The position numbers and the translations under genes are program-made. Below the pieces are notes generated by a model. It had not been told where the DNA came from and ran no database searches. It saw nothing but the letters and a program-made list of their open reading frames with translations. Below, in pieces: positions 52,942-63,342 of a stretch of DNA of 64,000 nucleotides. Source of the DNA: Nannochloropsis salina CCMP1776 (lineage: Eukaryota; Sar; Eustigmatophyceae; Eustigmatales; Monodopsidaceae); assembly GCA_004565275.1 (NCBI GenBank), contig SDOX01000009.1, positions 451,007 to 515,006 on the forward strand. Direction: 5' to 3'. Every line of letters starts with the position of its first letter. The first letter of the stretch is position 1.

Positions 52942-54823
52942 TTACAGACGCTTCAAGCTCTCCACCGGGTTGTAGACGGGCTTGTCGCGGGGGGCCAAAG
53001 CGTTCCCGCGCATCAGGGCCCCGATCGTCTTGAACAGCAGCTTGATATCCTCTACAGGGTTGTTTCCTTGCACGCGTTTGTACAGGTAGGAGTCAAATGT
53101 CACCTTCTGGACGTACTCAGACTCGCAGAGCTCCACGAAGGCCTCGCGGGCCGCGTTGGAGGAGTAGAACACGCGCTGCAAAATGTCCAGCACGGTGTAG
53201 GTGGGACCGTAGAGTCGATCGTAGTCCTTGATGTATGTGTCCTTGATCTCCTTCTCGGTAGGCAAGCGCGTGCCTCCCGCCATGAGCTCTCGGATCGACT
53301 GGGCGGCCATGCGTCCTGACTTGGCGGCGAAGTAAATGCCCTCTCCCGAGCACTTGGTCACGTAGCCGGCCGCGTCTCCGATCAGAGCCACCCGGCCCAC
53401 CACACGTCGGGGACGGGGGTGCTCGGGAATCGGGTGCGCCTCTACCTTAATGATCTTCCCGTTCGCGATCTTGTCCCCCGCTCGGTCTCGGATGGCCTTC
53501 TGATACATCTTGATCGCGGGGCGGTTGATGACGGTGCCAGTGCCCACCCCCACGTGGTCGTACTTGGGGAAGACCCAGGCATAGAAATCGGGCGACACGT
53601 CGTCCCCCACGTACATCTCTGCCAGTTCCTCGTAGAAGTTCATCTTCTCCTCCGAGATCTTGATACGCTCCTGGAAGGCGATCGCGTAATTGTACTCGCC
53701 AGCATCGATCGCCTTGGCCACGCGGGAATTGGCGCCGTCCGCACCGATGATCACGTCCGCCTCGATGGTCTCGGGAATCCCCGCAGCGCCAGTTCCCTTC
53801 TCAAAATTGGAGTAGTGAATCTTGTACCGCCCTCCCTCGGTGGTGGGGAGCTCCACCTTGGTCACCAGGCCGTTGATCGCAGTGGCGCCCGTGTTCACCG
53901 CGCGCTGTCGGAGGAAACCGTCCAGGACCTCCCGCCGTGTCATCCCAATGTACTCGTTGGGCTTGAGGGTCTGCCCGATGTCCACCTCGCGATTGGTCGG
54001 GCTGATCATCTTCATCTTGCGCACCTTCCGGTCGATGATCTCGGCGGGCAGGTCGAACTCGGAGACCATGCACAGAGGGATGGCACCGCCGCACGGCTTG
54101 GCGTTGTCCATTTTTCGCTCCAGCAAGACGGTCTCGATGTTCTTGTCCTTGGCAAGCTCCTCCGCGGCGCACGACCCCGAGGGCCCCCCACCGACCACCA
54201 CAACGCGATACTTCATGTCCATGTCTGCATGTACAAGGGAAGATGATTAAGACCACGAAATGTATTCTACCCTAGCCATTAATTGCCCGACAGAAGTCAA
54301 GACCTCGCTCGGAGACGTGGGGAAGGGCACTGTGGACGCCGCATGCTTCGACCTCTGAGCCACGCGCGCGGGAAACTGACCACAGACCGCACACAATTAT
54401 TCCATACAACCCTGCACACACACAACTTGGACGACAAGCGGGGTATGAAAATCATTCACAGCGTCACAAAGTAATGTAGAGTACTGATAGATACTTGAGG
54501 AGACAGGTCGCGAATTCGGGTGAAGTTACACAAGAAAGAATATTCACAATCTTTTATTTCCCGAGCTTAGCAAAGCCCCTGAAAGACATTGAGAGAGGCA
54601 ACACAGCATGCTGAGGCGGTCTGCAGCGAATATCTTAGATTTCCGGACTCTTCTCGTCCATCCCCTGCCCACAATTTTCTGACTCACCGCCTCGGGTCCT
54701 GACAGCACGAATGGGCTCGGCACGGGCTGCCTGGCGCTGTACGAAGGCGTTGTTCAAGGGAAGCGTGGGGTTGAACGCTTGGGCCCCAACAAGGAGGGAG
54801 GAGACGAAGAATGCGGACTTCAT
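52942..54823 (-). CDS. CHLP: Plastid geranylgeranyl reductase, two exons
   Basis: FAD/NADPH enzyme reducing geranylgeranyl groups to phytyl for chlorophyll, tocopherol and phylloquinone, on thylakoid or inner plastid membranes. Exon 2 (54224-52942) alone carries the whole enzyme; exon 1 (54823-54688) supplies targeting. Joined in phase across a 463-base intron they give 472 residues. Exon 1 reads MKSAFFVSSLLVGAQAFNPT, a signal peptide with the Ala-Phe heterokont cleavage site and a basic transit part ending RAVRTRGG. The enzyme begins MDMKYRVVVVGGGPSGSCAA (FAD GxGxxG), then KPCGGAIPLCMVSEFDLP, GADGANSRVAKAID, the DFYAWVFPKYDHVGVGTGTV block, and GDAAGYVTKCSGEGIYFAAK. The ending NPVESLKRL is typical. 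Without exon 1 the protein would have no plastid signal, so the joined model is strongly preferred. Confidence 0.95.
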
Positions 54824-55943
54824 GGTGGCGGCTTCCTGTTCAAACAGGGACAGGTGGGAGGGCGACAGGGAATACGGTATTGATTTAGTAAGACAACAAG
54901 CGTGGGCAAGAATATTCACGACTACTCGGTCGTAACATAGGACCATGCTCTATACATGTAAACACAGCTTCACTAAACACGTGCTTGCAACGGGGGGGAA
55001 GGCGAGTAGGAAGCCTCGCTTGCAGTGCTGCACCCAACTGCAAGGCAAAGATACAGTGCGCAGGGTGTGTGGCTGAGGCAGAGGCAAAATAAGCGCGATG
55101 GAGACGCATTCCTTTCATATTTTGAAAGGCCAGTAAAACTACTATGCAACAACAATGCCTGAATAGATGCTCAGGTAGTGACAATCGTTTACTAAATAGG
55201 GACTCAGGAGAAAAGGTCAACAGGGGCACTTGCAGTAGGAACAATGTTTGGATTCCGCTCAAGGTGTACTAGAGCCTTCCCGACCCCAGTCGGTTGACCT
55301 GGAACCGCGGTCATCGGGTCGTGCACTTTCGGAGCTATCACTCCTTTCCTCTGATTGTTTTTTTGGTCGCGCACGCATTAATCTGCGCGGAAAGAGGTCG
55401 TGTACACAGTGGTGTGGACTTGTTTCTTCCAGTGGAAACGCCGTTGAAGTGCGTATCAATCAGGCGGTTAGGCCTCGCGACAGTCCCGAGCGAGGAGGAA
55501 GAGCCGTAAAGCCTGTCGCACACTGCGGTCAGCGTGCTAAGAGAAACCGCGAGCGAGTACTTCAACACAAAGGGAAGGGCCCATGCGTCACATTCTCTTC
55601 TTTCTGGCTCTTTTCGAGGTACTCCGTGTTGGAAAGACGGCTTCTACCTCCCGCTCCTCCCAGTGTGCATGTTTTTTCCATGTCACTCATCCAAGTTGGA
55701 CCGAATCAGCTTCTAGTTCCCGGTCCATCGCATTAAACGATAGCCGCTTGTAATCAAAGCGTATCCTTTCCTCGCGTTGCGAGTGCGCTCAGCTGCAAAT
55801 GACTCTCTTTTGATTTAAGTCCGTTTCCTATCGACAAAGAATAGGAGTTTTTTTCCAGCATCAGCGAGGAAATTGCCTTCATACCGGGCTCCATATCATT
55901 TCGTGGATACATTTCTACATTTTTCCTCTTTTAAAGATACTCG
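54824..55943. other. Divergent intergenic region, CHLP / CobS
   Basis: About 1.1 kb with the two promoters. A 162-codon plus-strand frame (55248-55736) has no family features or splice support and is not called. Nothing else is recognisable. Confidence 0.4.
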
Positions 55944-57086
55944 ATGGCGCCAAATCGTCGTGGCGGGCCCTTAACTCGCAGCAGCAGTGGGAATACTCCG
56001 ACAAAAAGGACTAAAGCAACGCCCAAAGCGTCTGAGACATCCTCAGCTGTTCATGACAATGATTTGTCGGTCATTTCCAAGAAAGAGATTGAAGACCGTG
56101 GAGCGGGCACGGACGAAGACACAGACACTTATGTTGACCTGCCGTTCCTGCGCGGAGAGAAGCGTGTTTTTTTTACTGCTGTCATTTTCCTAACGCGTTT
56201 AAATGTCCCTCGTTGGGCAGAGGCCGACCATCACCCCGCTTATCTAATGCGGTCGATGATGCATTTCCCCTTCTTAGGGCTCTGTGTAGGAATTTGGGCG
56301 GCTGTCTGGCTCGAGGCCGCGGCGGTGCTCTGGACACCTTTTGTCGCAGCAGCGGCTTCGACATTAGCTGGTGTATGGATAACGGGAGCCTTTCATGAAG
56401 ACGGACTCGCAGATTCTCTGGATGCCTTTGGGGGAGGGTGGGGGCGCTTGCAAATCTTGCGCATTATGACAGACACTCGCGTGGGAACGTATGCATTGGT
56501 GGGCATGATTCTCGTCATGGGGATGAAACTAAAGAGCTTGGAGGTTTTGCAATCCTTGTCGCAGTCGGACATAACGACAAGCACTTTTTTGCCCTCCTTA
56601 TCCCTTTCTCCCGCCAGCGTGGCCCTGCTAGTGGCCCATACAGTGTCTCGATGGACTGTCCTTCCTCTCATATACTCCTGCCACTACATTCAAGATGAGC
56701 AAAGTGCCAAGCGAGGGCTTTACAATTGGTTTGCGGACTCTCAGAGGCTCCTGACTCTCCCTCGTCTCTGCTTGGGCACACTGGTCACGATCCTTGTTCC
56801 CGTGTTGCTCCTCCCTGTTGAGCAAGCCATGAGTGTCTTCCTGGTCGTGGTTCTGGTCACTCTTGGGGCGTCGTATTACGGAAATTTGATCATTGGGGGG
56901 GTCATTGGCGATTATTTAGGCGCAACGATTCAGGTCTGCGAGCTGTGCGTATATCTGCTCTTGAGCGCTGATCTCAAGCAGGCGCAGACAAACCCCTTCC
57001 CTCTCGTCATGCTGGCAGGTACGGCCGTTTTACCTATTTTGACATCTCGGCCTTTGATTGACTTTGGCTTTCGCGCCGAGTGTTAG
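55944..57086 (+). CDS. cobS: CobS: adenosylcobinamide-GDP ribazoletransferase (cobalamin synthase)
   Basis: Integral membrane enzyme joining adenosylcobinamide-GDP to alpha-ribazole (phosphate), the last joining step of cobalamin nucleotide-loop assembly. One exon, 380 residues. The first 70 are hydrophilic and absent from bacterial CobS (about 250 residues). Then come RVFFTAVIFLTRLNVPRW, the diagnostic acidic block WITGAFHEDGLADSLDAFGG with RLQILRIMTDTRVGTYA (metal-binding His/Glu/Asp residues), and five or so membrane helices with GNLIIGGVIGDYLGATIQ and ELCVYLLLSADL. The tail-to-tail neighbour is CobT, which makes the alpha-ribazole phosphate that CobS consumes. With no complete corrin pathway visible, a role in salvaging or remodelling external corrinoids is inferred. 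Which membrane it sits in is unknown. Confidence 0.93.
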   Translation: MAPNRRGGPLTRSSSGNTPTKRTKATPKASETSSAVHDNDLSVISKKEIEDRGAGTDEDTDTYVDLPFLRGEKRVFFTAVIFLTRLNVPRWAEADHHPAYLMRSMMHFPFLGLCVGIWAAVWLEAAAVLWTPFVAAAASTLAGVWITGAFHEDGLADSLDAFGGGWGRLQILRIMTDTRVGTYALVGMILVMGMKLKSLEVLQSLSQSDITTSTFLPSLSLSPASVALLVAHTVSRWTVLPLIYSCHYIQDEQSAKRGLYNWFADSQRLLTLPRLCLGTLVTILVPVLLLPVEQAMSVFLVVVLVTLGASYYGNLIIGGVIGDYLGATIQVCELCVYLLLSADLKQAQTNPFPLVMLAGTAVLPILTSRPLIDFGFRAEC

Positions 57087-57254
57087 CAAGAAAAGTTATT
57101 TACAAAAGTACAAGCATGTCTGTCACACTGTGGAAAAAAAATTGGGCGAATAAATTGGAGGTGGTAAAAAGTACTTCATAGCTTTGAAACTTGAATCTTG
57201 CAGTCCCCCTTCCCATTTTTATCGACTACTTCGTCCCCTTCCCATTTTTATCGA
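57087..57254. other. Short convergent gap, CobS / CobT
   Basis: Only 168 bases lie between the two stop codons, so the 3' UTRs of the two genes very probably overlap. Confidence 0.5.
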
Positions 57255-57262
57255 CTACTTCG
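57206..57262. repeat. 28-base tandem duplication spanning the CobT stop codon
   Basis: Two identical 28-base units (57206-57233 and 57235-57262) separated by one base. The second contains the CobT stop (57255-57257), so the last three codons and stop of CobT are duplicated into its 3' UTR. The effect on the protein is nil in the present arrangement. Confidence 0.9.
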
Positions 57263-58627
57263 GCCCGAGTTCCTTCTTGTCCTGGTTACTTCCTGTTTCG
57301 CTGTCAATGCCGCGACACTCTTTCTTTCCTTCGACCATGGAGTCCATGGTTACCATCTCCCGCATGATCGCACAGGCGGATCTCAGGAGGGGCAAAGCCA
57401 GAAGAGCCCCAGTTCCCTCCCCAAGTCGGAGACTCATCATGAGAGGCGGCGGGAAATAGGGTACATCGATTTCCTTTGCCTTGGTTGCCACGGCCTGCAG
57501 CAATACTGAGGCCCCCTTCTCGTCTGACTGGTGGCTCCAGAACAAGAATGCTGCAAGAGGAGGGTGAAAATGGAGCGCGACCAGAGCCGCTGCCCCCGAC
57601 ACGAAGCCATCGACCACGATAGGCATGCGCCATCGACCCGCTTCCAAGTAAGCGCCTACCATGGCGGCCAATTCGAGACCCCCAACAGCTTCGAGGACGT
57701 GGGCGGGATCCCTCCCCCGGACCAGCTCACTGTTGGCAGCAAGAGCTTTTTCAATAGCTTGAGCCTTCAGGTTCACCCCGTCCGGAGCTAGACCCGTTCC
57801 TTTGCCCGTGACCAGCGCTGCTGGCGAGCCTGTTAACGCGGCTATGAGTGCAGCGGCAGCGGTGGTATTTCCAATGCCAAGTTCACCAATGCAGAGCGCA
57901 AGCCTCGAATGAGAACTCGCCCCTTCCGTTGTGTCCTCGTTGCAACTGATGGCACCCGGGGCAGGGTGGGCCTTCGCATGTTCAGCAAGGTATCTTCGCA
58001 CAGCCTCAGCTCCCACGCCTTGGGCTGCAGCCCGTTCCTCGGGGGTTAGCGCTGGGCCCTGCGTCATGTCTCTCGAGCCCCTACTCACCTTCGCTTGAGT
58101 CACAGTGATGTGATGCGCCCCGCCGGCAATCGTGAAGGAATCACCGCCATTCTCATGTGGATATCTTTCATCCTTACATGAATCAATGCCTACGTCAACG
58201 ATGTTCAGCTCGCAGCCGTTGCTTCGGCTTAGAATTGCACTTGCTCCAGTCCCTGAAGCGATGTCTTGAAATATAGGTCTTGTCACTTCACGGGGATACG
58301 CTGACACGCCCGGATGAGATAGCGTAATGCCGTGGTCACCTGTTCTTTGAGAAATAGGATTATAATGAAGCCTGATACATTCTGTCACATAATTTGGATT
58401 TTTCTCTCTGCCAATACATCACCTGCGAAGAGTACTAGGCGAGCAGCAGAAATATGTGGGCGCAGAGTTTGTTGGATGTCTGAGATTTTAACTGCCCAGT
58501 CCTCCAGTAAACCTAAAGACCCCGGTGGCTTTGCCTTGGCATCAATCTCTTGGCGGGCTTCTAAAAGCCATGGTGATGATAAAGTAGTTGAACCATTATG
58601 TAGGAGGACGGCGCCGGTTTCGCTCAT
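57255..58627 (-). CDS. cobT: CobT: nicotinate-nucleotide:dimethylbenzimidazole phosphoribosyltransferase, two exons
   Basis: Activates the lower-ligand base (dimethylbenzimidazole) with nicotinate mononucleotide to alpha-ribazole phosphate. Exons 58627-58423 and 58339-57255 join in phase to 429 residues (bacterial CobT is about 350). The start is the ATG of MSETGAVLLHNG; the longer frame has only TTG. The junction rebuilds the family motif VLFAGDHGITLSHPGVSAYP. Further signatures: LCIGELGIGNTTAAAALIAA, VVDGFVSGAAALVAL, FLFWSHQSDEKGASVLLQAV and MSLRLGEGTGALLALPLL, whose Glu is the catalytic base in Salmonella CobT. An inserted segment (about residues 110-150, with CKDERYPHENGGDSFTIAGG) is longer than in bacteria. 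It sits tail to tail with CobS, only 168 bases apart. No organelle signal is obvious. Confidence 0.94.
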
Positions 58628-59055
58628 CTGAGATTCACAGCCTTTTGAGCACAATAGACAAGATTGGGAAGTATGAACATGAGCGAATAAAGAGTTAAAA
58701 GTTCGGTATGTAAAGAATATTCACTTCTGTTCGGCTGAAATCCCTAGTGCTTGGTTTTGTCACTGGCCCGCTGGGTCCGACTAAAGGGTTCTTCGTGCTT
58801 CTCATGTTCTTGTTGCTCAAGTAGATCCCAAGTTGATCCAGCGGCAACTTGCGCAATGGCATGGTGCTATTTTGAAGATATGGTTAGTTTATAACCAGTT
58901 GATAACAAACAACTCCTTCTACTTAAGTATAACGATGCGCCAGGGCTGCGAAAAAGCCCGGCCAACGTCGGCAGTATCAAAAAAGGCCTCGGCCAGTTTT
59001 GGCGAACCATTCCTCCTTTTCTTCACCCCTAGCTCCCCCACAACCACAGCTATCG
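58628..59055. other. Divergent intergenic region, CobT / TBCD
   Basis: About 430 bases with the two promoters. The TBCD frame is open back to 58999 but begins there with TTG, so the stretch is treated as noncoding. Confidence 0.4.
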
Positions 59056-62000
59056 ATGGAAAGCTGCCCAGACGACTCCAACAATGGCCACGACAGGGAT
59101 GAGGAAGAGACTTCTTGCGAGTCGACCTATTTCGTGGAGCGAGATGAAGTGCTAGCTCGGCTTACGCTTCTAGCAGGGCCGGAGCCCCCCGCCTCTCTCA
59201 CGGGGGAGCTCGAATGGCTACAAAAAGTACTGGACAAATATATAGAGCAAAGTACTCTGTTAGATCCTGCCATGGAAAAGATGTTAGCCCTAACCATGGG
59301 GCGAGCCCGACTTATCATTTTGAGCTGGCACAATAAACGGCTAGCTGAACAGGTAACGGCGCCGGCTCCCTCATTCCCTTTCCAAATATTTCGCAACGCC
59401 CAACTTGATGCGCTTTTCGCCTTCGTATACGTGCTATGCCGGCTACGCGGTTACAAGACCGTGATTACCTTCTTTCCTCATGAAGCAACCGACCTGGAGC
59501 CGGTCCTTCACGCCTTGCAATCACAAGACCGGCAGGATTGCGGACTATGGCAGACCCGATACATACTCCTACTCTGGCTTAGCATGCTCGTCCTTGTGCC
59601 CTTCAACATATGCTCAATCGATTCAGGCGTAGGCGCAGGACAGTCTGGGCGGCCACAGTCAAGCTTGACGCTGGTGGGTGCTATCTGTGACCAGGCAACC
59701 GAGTACTTGCGGGATCCAGGGCCCACGCGGGAAGCCGCCGCCGTCTGCCTCGCGAGTCTTTTGAAGCGCCCGGACATGGAATGCGGGCAGCTCGCCGTCT
59801 TTCTGAAGTGGGCTGAAGGCGTCCTGGGGGTGCGCGATCCTTCGGCAGGTGCGGAAATGGAGGAAAGGGGGCAGAGAGGGACTGGAGGAGGAGGACTCGA
59901 GGCTACCCTGGCCGCGCCAGGGGAGGCATTTTTACCTCTGGGGGTGCTGCAGACTCTGTCAGTGCTGCTCAAAGCTGGTCACCGACAAAATCTGCTCGCA
60001 TTTCTGCCCTCCCTCTTGCGCTGCCTTGCGCAGGGCCCATCCAGTGACCTGGGAAGCCTCACGCTGAGTCGGAAGCTGAAGATAAAACTTTTACAGCGCA
60101 TCGCCCTCGCCTACTTGCCTCCGCGCGTCGCGGCGTGGCGGTACCGGCGGGGACAACGGTCATTGCTGGACAATTTGCGCAGCGTCCAGGAGGCCGGAGG
60201 GGGGCGACGATTGGGACCGGAGAGAGGGACCGAGGAGGGGGGCGAGGAAGAGGAGGTTGAGGAGGGGAAGGACGAGGAGGACGTGCCGGAAGCGTTGGAG
60301 GACATCGTGGAGGAACTTCTTTTAGGCCTCCGAGACCGTGACACCGTGGTTCGCTGGTCCGCCGCAAAGGGTTTAGGTCGGATCGCCAGTCGGCTGCCCG
60401 AGTCCTACGCGGACGAGGTGGTGGCCTCTGTCCTCTCCTCTTTCACGGAGAGCGCCCCAGACAGCGCCTGGCACGGCGGCTGCCTTGCTCTCGCCGAGTT
60501 GGCCCGACGCGGGTCGCTCTTGCCGGAAAGACTGGGGCTGGCGGTGCCGGTGGTGACCCGAGCCTTGCGGTACGACGTCCGCCGGGGGCAGGCCAGCGTC
60601 GGGGCCCACGTGCGGGACGCGGCCTGCTACGTCTGCTGGGCCTTCGCGCGGGCATACTCACCCCAAGCAATGCGCCCCTATGTGCAGAGACTGGCAACTG
60701 GCATGCTTCTGACCGCGCTCTTCGACAGAGAGATCAACTGCCGAAGGGCGGCAGCGGCGGCTTTCCAGGAAAACGTGGGCCGTCAGGGGGGCCGGAATTT
60801 TGCCCACGGGATCGCCATTCTCACGGCGGCCGACTACTTCACCCTGGGGAACCGACAGGCTGCCTACCTGTCCATCGGTCCCGCGGTGGCTCACTTTCCG
60901 CCTTACACTCGGTCCATCATCGAGCACTTGGCTCTGGTCAAGCTCAGGCACCCAGACCCGTCCATACGCCTGTTAGGCAGCCAGGCCCTCCATCGCATGG
61001 CCGGCCTGGCCCCTTCCTTCCTGGTGGACGATATCCTCCCCACCCTTGTCGCGCAGGTGGACGCACTGGACATTTACTGTCGCCATGGAGCCTTGCTGGG
61101 CGTTGCCGAGCTCCTGCTTGGCTTGAGCCAGCTCCCCTCCTTCCTGCCCGGGGAGACCCTCAAGGCTGTAGTGGCCATCGTGCCTCGAATCGAGCAGGCC
61201 CGCCTTTACCGAGGCCGTGGCGGAGAACTCGTGCGCGCGGCTGCTTGTCGTTTGATCGAGTGCCTGGCCCTGGCTCTCGTGCCTCTTTCCGTCAAAACGC
61301 AACTCCGCTTGCTCGACTCCCTGGACGAGAATTTGAGGCACCCGACAGACGCGGTCCGGGCGCACGCCGTCGCAGCCATCCGGGCCTTTACCCATGCCTA
61401 CTTCGGAAGGGGCATGGACGAGCCCTCAGCACGTGTGCAGGCGCGGGTTGTGGACAAATACCGGCGTCTGGTGGAGACGGACGAGAACGTTGCTCTCACC
61501 CGAGGCTTTCTTCGGGCCTTAGGCGCCCTCCCCTCGCGGCTCCTTTTTCCGTCCTTTCCAGCGCTTTTGGACACCATAGAGACCCAGTTGGCGCCTGATC
61601 GGAGGGTAGGGGATGAGCCAGATGCGGAAACCCGCCGGAACGGCATACTGGCCTTGGGAGAGATGGCAGAGACTCTGGGTGTCGAGGTGTCGGGGGGGGA
61701 GAGGAAGGGGGCTAGGGGAATGAACAGAGCGCAGGTGCATCGGTTGATTAGTCTCTTGCTGAAGGGCACCGATGACTACGCGATGGACAAACGGGGAGAC
61801 GTCGGGTCGTGGGTGCGCATGGCGGCTTTGCAGGGCCTGGAGAAGACCGTGACGCTGGTGCGACGCGGAGGGGGGGGCTTGACGGGGGGGGCGGTCGAAG
61901 ATAGCCGGGAAGGGTGGCAGGACGGCCAGCGGCCACTCCGAGTCGGAGACTGGGTCTTGACGACCCACGGTCGGGGCCAAGTGCGAGACCTTCGATGCAA

Positions 62001-63342
62001 TGAGCATCTGTGCGAAATCGCTTTCCCCCCCGGGCAGGCAGGCGCCTATCTCTTCCCGTATGGACCAGGGTGCGGCCTGTTCCCGAGGCAGTCCTGCCAG
62101 CCTTTGTCGGTATCGGATGAGGTGAAGGATGCCAGGACGGACGACGCAGCCGCCACTGCGGTGGGGACGGCATCGATAGGGGACGCGGAGGTGGCACGAT
62201 TTGCTTCCTCGACGTCTTTGATAAGTCCTGAGCTCACGACCGCCATCGTCTCGGCGGTTCTGAAACAGCTCTGTGAGAAGCTGGACGCGGTCCGAGAATG
62301 TGCCGGCCGTGTCCTCTCCACCATTCTGCCCCTCGCACGGGACGCAGAGGCCTACTCCACGCTTCTGGCGGCGTTTTTGAGCGAGGCGGAAGGAGGCTTC
62401 TCCCTCAAAGGAGGGGACTCCGCAGCGGTCTACCCCCGGGTCGTCAGGTTGCTGGGGGTTCGGGCTTACCACGAGGCGATCGTCGCCGGCCTCGTGATCA
62501 GCGTGGGGGGGCTCACAGAGAGTGTGGTGAAAGCCAGTGTTGCTGCAGTGGTGGAGTGGGCGCGTCAGCAGCGCCTCTCGAAGCGCGAGAGGCAGGAGGA
62601 ATGCCGGTCCAACGCCTGCAAAGACGGGCACAAGATGCCCCCACGTCTTCAGGAATTCTCTGAAAGCCTGCTAGGTCTGTTTGACGCGCACAGGGGGAAC
62701 GACCGCGTCATCATGCCTCTGCTCCGCTCCCTCGATTTGTTTTATCAAAAAGGAGTCCTAGTGCCCCGCGCCCAGGCGGCAGGATGGGAGGTGGGCAGCG
62801 AGGACGGGAAGCACGCAGGTAAGGCAAGCCTTTCCTGGAGACTGGCTGACCGGCTGCTGCGCGAGGTCACAGGCTGCCGCAACGTCACAAAGCTTCTCGC
62901 CTGTCTCAGAGTCGCCCTCCATCTCCTCTCTCCCCTGACCTTCCGAGCCGGCCAAGAAGAGGAAGAAGCCGGCGCTGCAGCCCTGCGTCTCGTCCTCCTC
63001 CTCCTAGGACATCGCTTCCCCCGTGTGCGCAAGCTTGCCGCACAAGAATTGTATACCGCGCTGCTTCTTCACGACCATCTCTTGGCAGGTGGCGGGGACG
63101 CGCAAGAGCGGGTGCTGGAGGCTTTGCTGGGAGCCGCGTGGGAGGAGGAGGACCTGCAGGCCCTGTGCGGGGTGCGGGACGAGATATGTGCGGTGTTAGT
63201 GCTGGCCCCACTGGGGGCGGGAGGCACTCTGGGGGCGGGAGGCACTGTGGTGTCGAGGCGCGGGTCGGACGAAGGGGGCAGGGAGGGGGCCGGGGAGGAG
63301 CTGGCATCGTACGCGGCCTTGGTGAAGGAGATGGGCTACTAG
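59056..63342 (+). CDS. TBCD: Tubulin-folding cofactor D (beta-tubulin cofactor D)
   Basis: HEAT-repeat chaperone that captures beta-tubulin and, with cofactors C and E, assembles alpha/beta-tubulin dimers; cytosolic. One exon, 1428 residues from the first ATG (59056); human TBCD is about 1190. The N-terminus has the family block LDKYIEQSTLLDPAMEKML, then YVLCRLRGYKTVITFFPHEA and LWQTRYILLLWLSMLVLVPF. Central HEAT repeats include DTVVRWSAAKGLGRIASRLP (the best-conserved TBCD motif) and SAWHGGCLALAELARRGSLL, then VRDAACYVCWAFARAY, INCRRAAAAAFQENVGRQG, ILTAADYFTLGNRQAAYL. Two acidic/Gly linkers are inserted. At about residues 960-1010 a small beta-rich insert (VGDWVLTTHGRGQVRDLR, FPPGQAGAYLFP) interrupts the usual C-terminal repeats. 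Intronless over 4.3 kb. Confidence 0.92.
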   Translation: MESCPDDSNNGHDRDEEETSCESTYFVERDEVLARLTLLAGPEPPASLTGELEWLQKVLDKYIEQSTLLDPAMEKMLALTMGRARLIILSWHNKRLAEQVTAPAPSFPFQIFRNAQLDALFAFVYVLCRLRGYKTVITFFPHEATDLEPVLHALQSQDRQDCGLWQTRYILLLWLSMLVLVPFNICSIDSGVGAGQSGRPQSSLTLVGAICDQATEYLRDPGPTREAAAVCLASLLKRPDMECGQLAVFLKWAEGVLGVRDPSAGAEMEERGQRGTGGGGLEATLAAPGEAFLPLGVLQTLSVLLKAGHRQNLLAFLPSLLRCLAQGPSSDLGSLTLSRKLKIKLLQRIALAYLPPRVAAWRYRRGQRSLLDNLRSVQEAGGGRRLGPERGTEEGGEEEEVEEGKDEEDVPEALEDIVEELLLGLRDRDTVVRWSAAKGLGRIASRLPESYADEVVASVLSSFTESAPDSAWHGGCLALAELARRGSLLPERLGLAVPVVTRALRYDVRRGQASVGAHVRDAACYVCWAFARAYSPQAMRPYVQRLATGMLLTALFDREINCRRAAAAAFQENVGRQGGRNFAHGIAILTAADYFTLGNRQAAYLSIGPAVAHFPPYTRSIIEHLALVKLRHPDPSIRLLGSQALHRMAGLAPSFLVDDILPTLVAQVDALDIYCRHGALLGVAELLLGLSQLPSFLPGETLKAVVAIVPRIEQARLYRGRGGELVRAAACRLIECLALALVPLSVKTQLRLLDSLDENLRHPTDAVRAHAVAAIRAFTHAYFGRGMDEPSARVQARVVDKYRRLVETDENVALTRGFLRALGALPSRLLFPSFPALLDTIETQLAPDRRVGDEPDAETRRNGILALGEMAETLGVEVSGGERKGARGMNRAQVHRLISLLLKGTDDYAMDKRGDVGSWVRMAALQGLEKTVTLVRRGGGGLTGGAVEDSREGWQDGQRPLRVGDWVLTTHGRGQVRDLRCNEHLCEIAFPPGQAGAYLFPYGPGCGLFPRQSCQPLSVSDEVKDARTDDAAATAVGTASIGDAEVARFASSTSLISPELTTAIVSAVLKQLCEKLDAVRECAGRVLSTILPLARDAEAYSTLLAAFLSEAEGGFSLKGGDSAAVYPRVVRLLGVRAYHEAIVAGLVISVGGLTESVVKASVAAVVEWARQQRLSKRERQEECRSNACKDGHKMPPRLQEFSESLLGLFDAHRGNDRVIMPLLRSLDLFYQKGVLVPRAQAAGWEVGSEDGKHAGKASLSWRLADRLLREVTGCRNVTKLLACLRVALHLLSPLTFRAGQEEEEAGAAALRLVLLLLGHRFPRVRKLAAQELYTALLLHDHLLAGGGDAQERVLEALLGAAWEEEDLQALCGVRDEICAVLVLAPLGAGGTLGAGGTVVSRRGSDEGGREGAGEELASYAALVKEMGY

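Noticed and set aside
58999-59055. Upstream extension of the cofactor D frame (MANHSSFSS...)
   Set aside because: The first codon is TTG, not ATG. The first true start is at 59056. The same correction was made for the E2-like gene, RTCB, the glycine-rich gene, CobT and the carboxypeptidase.
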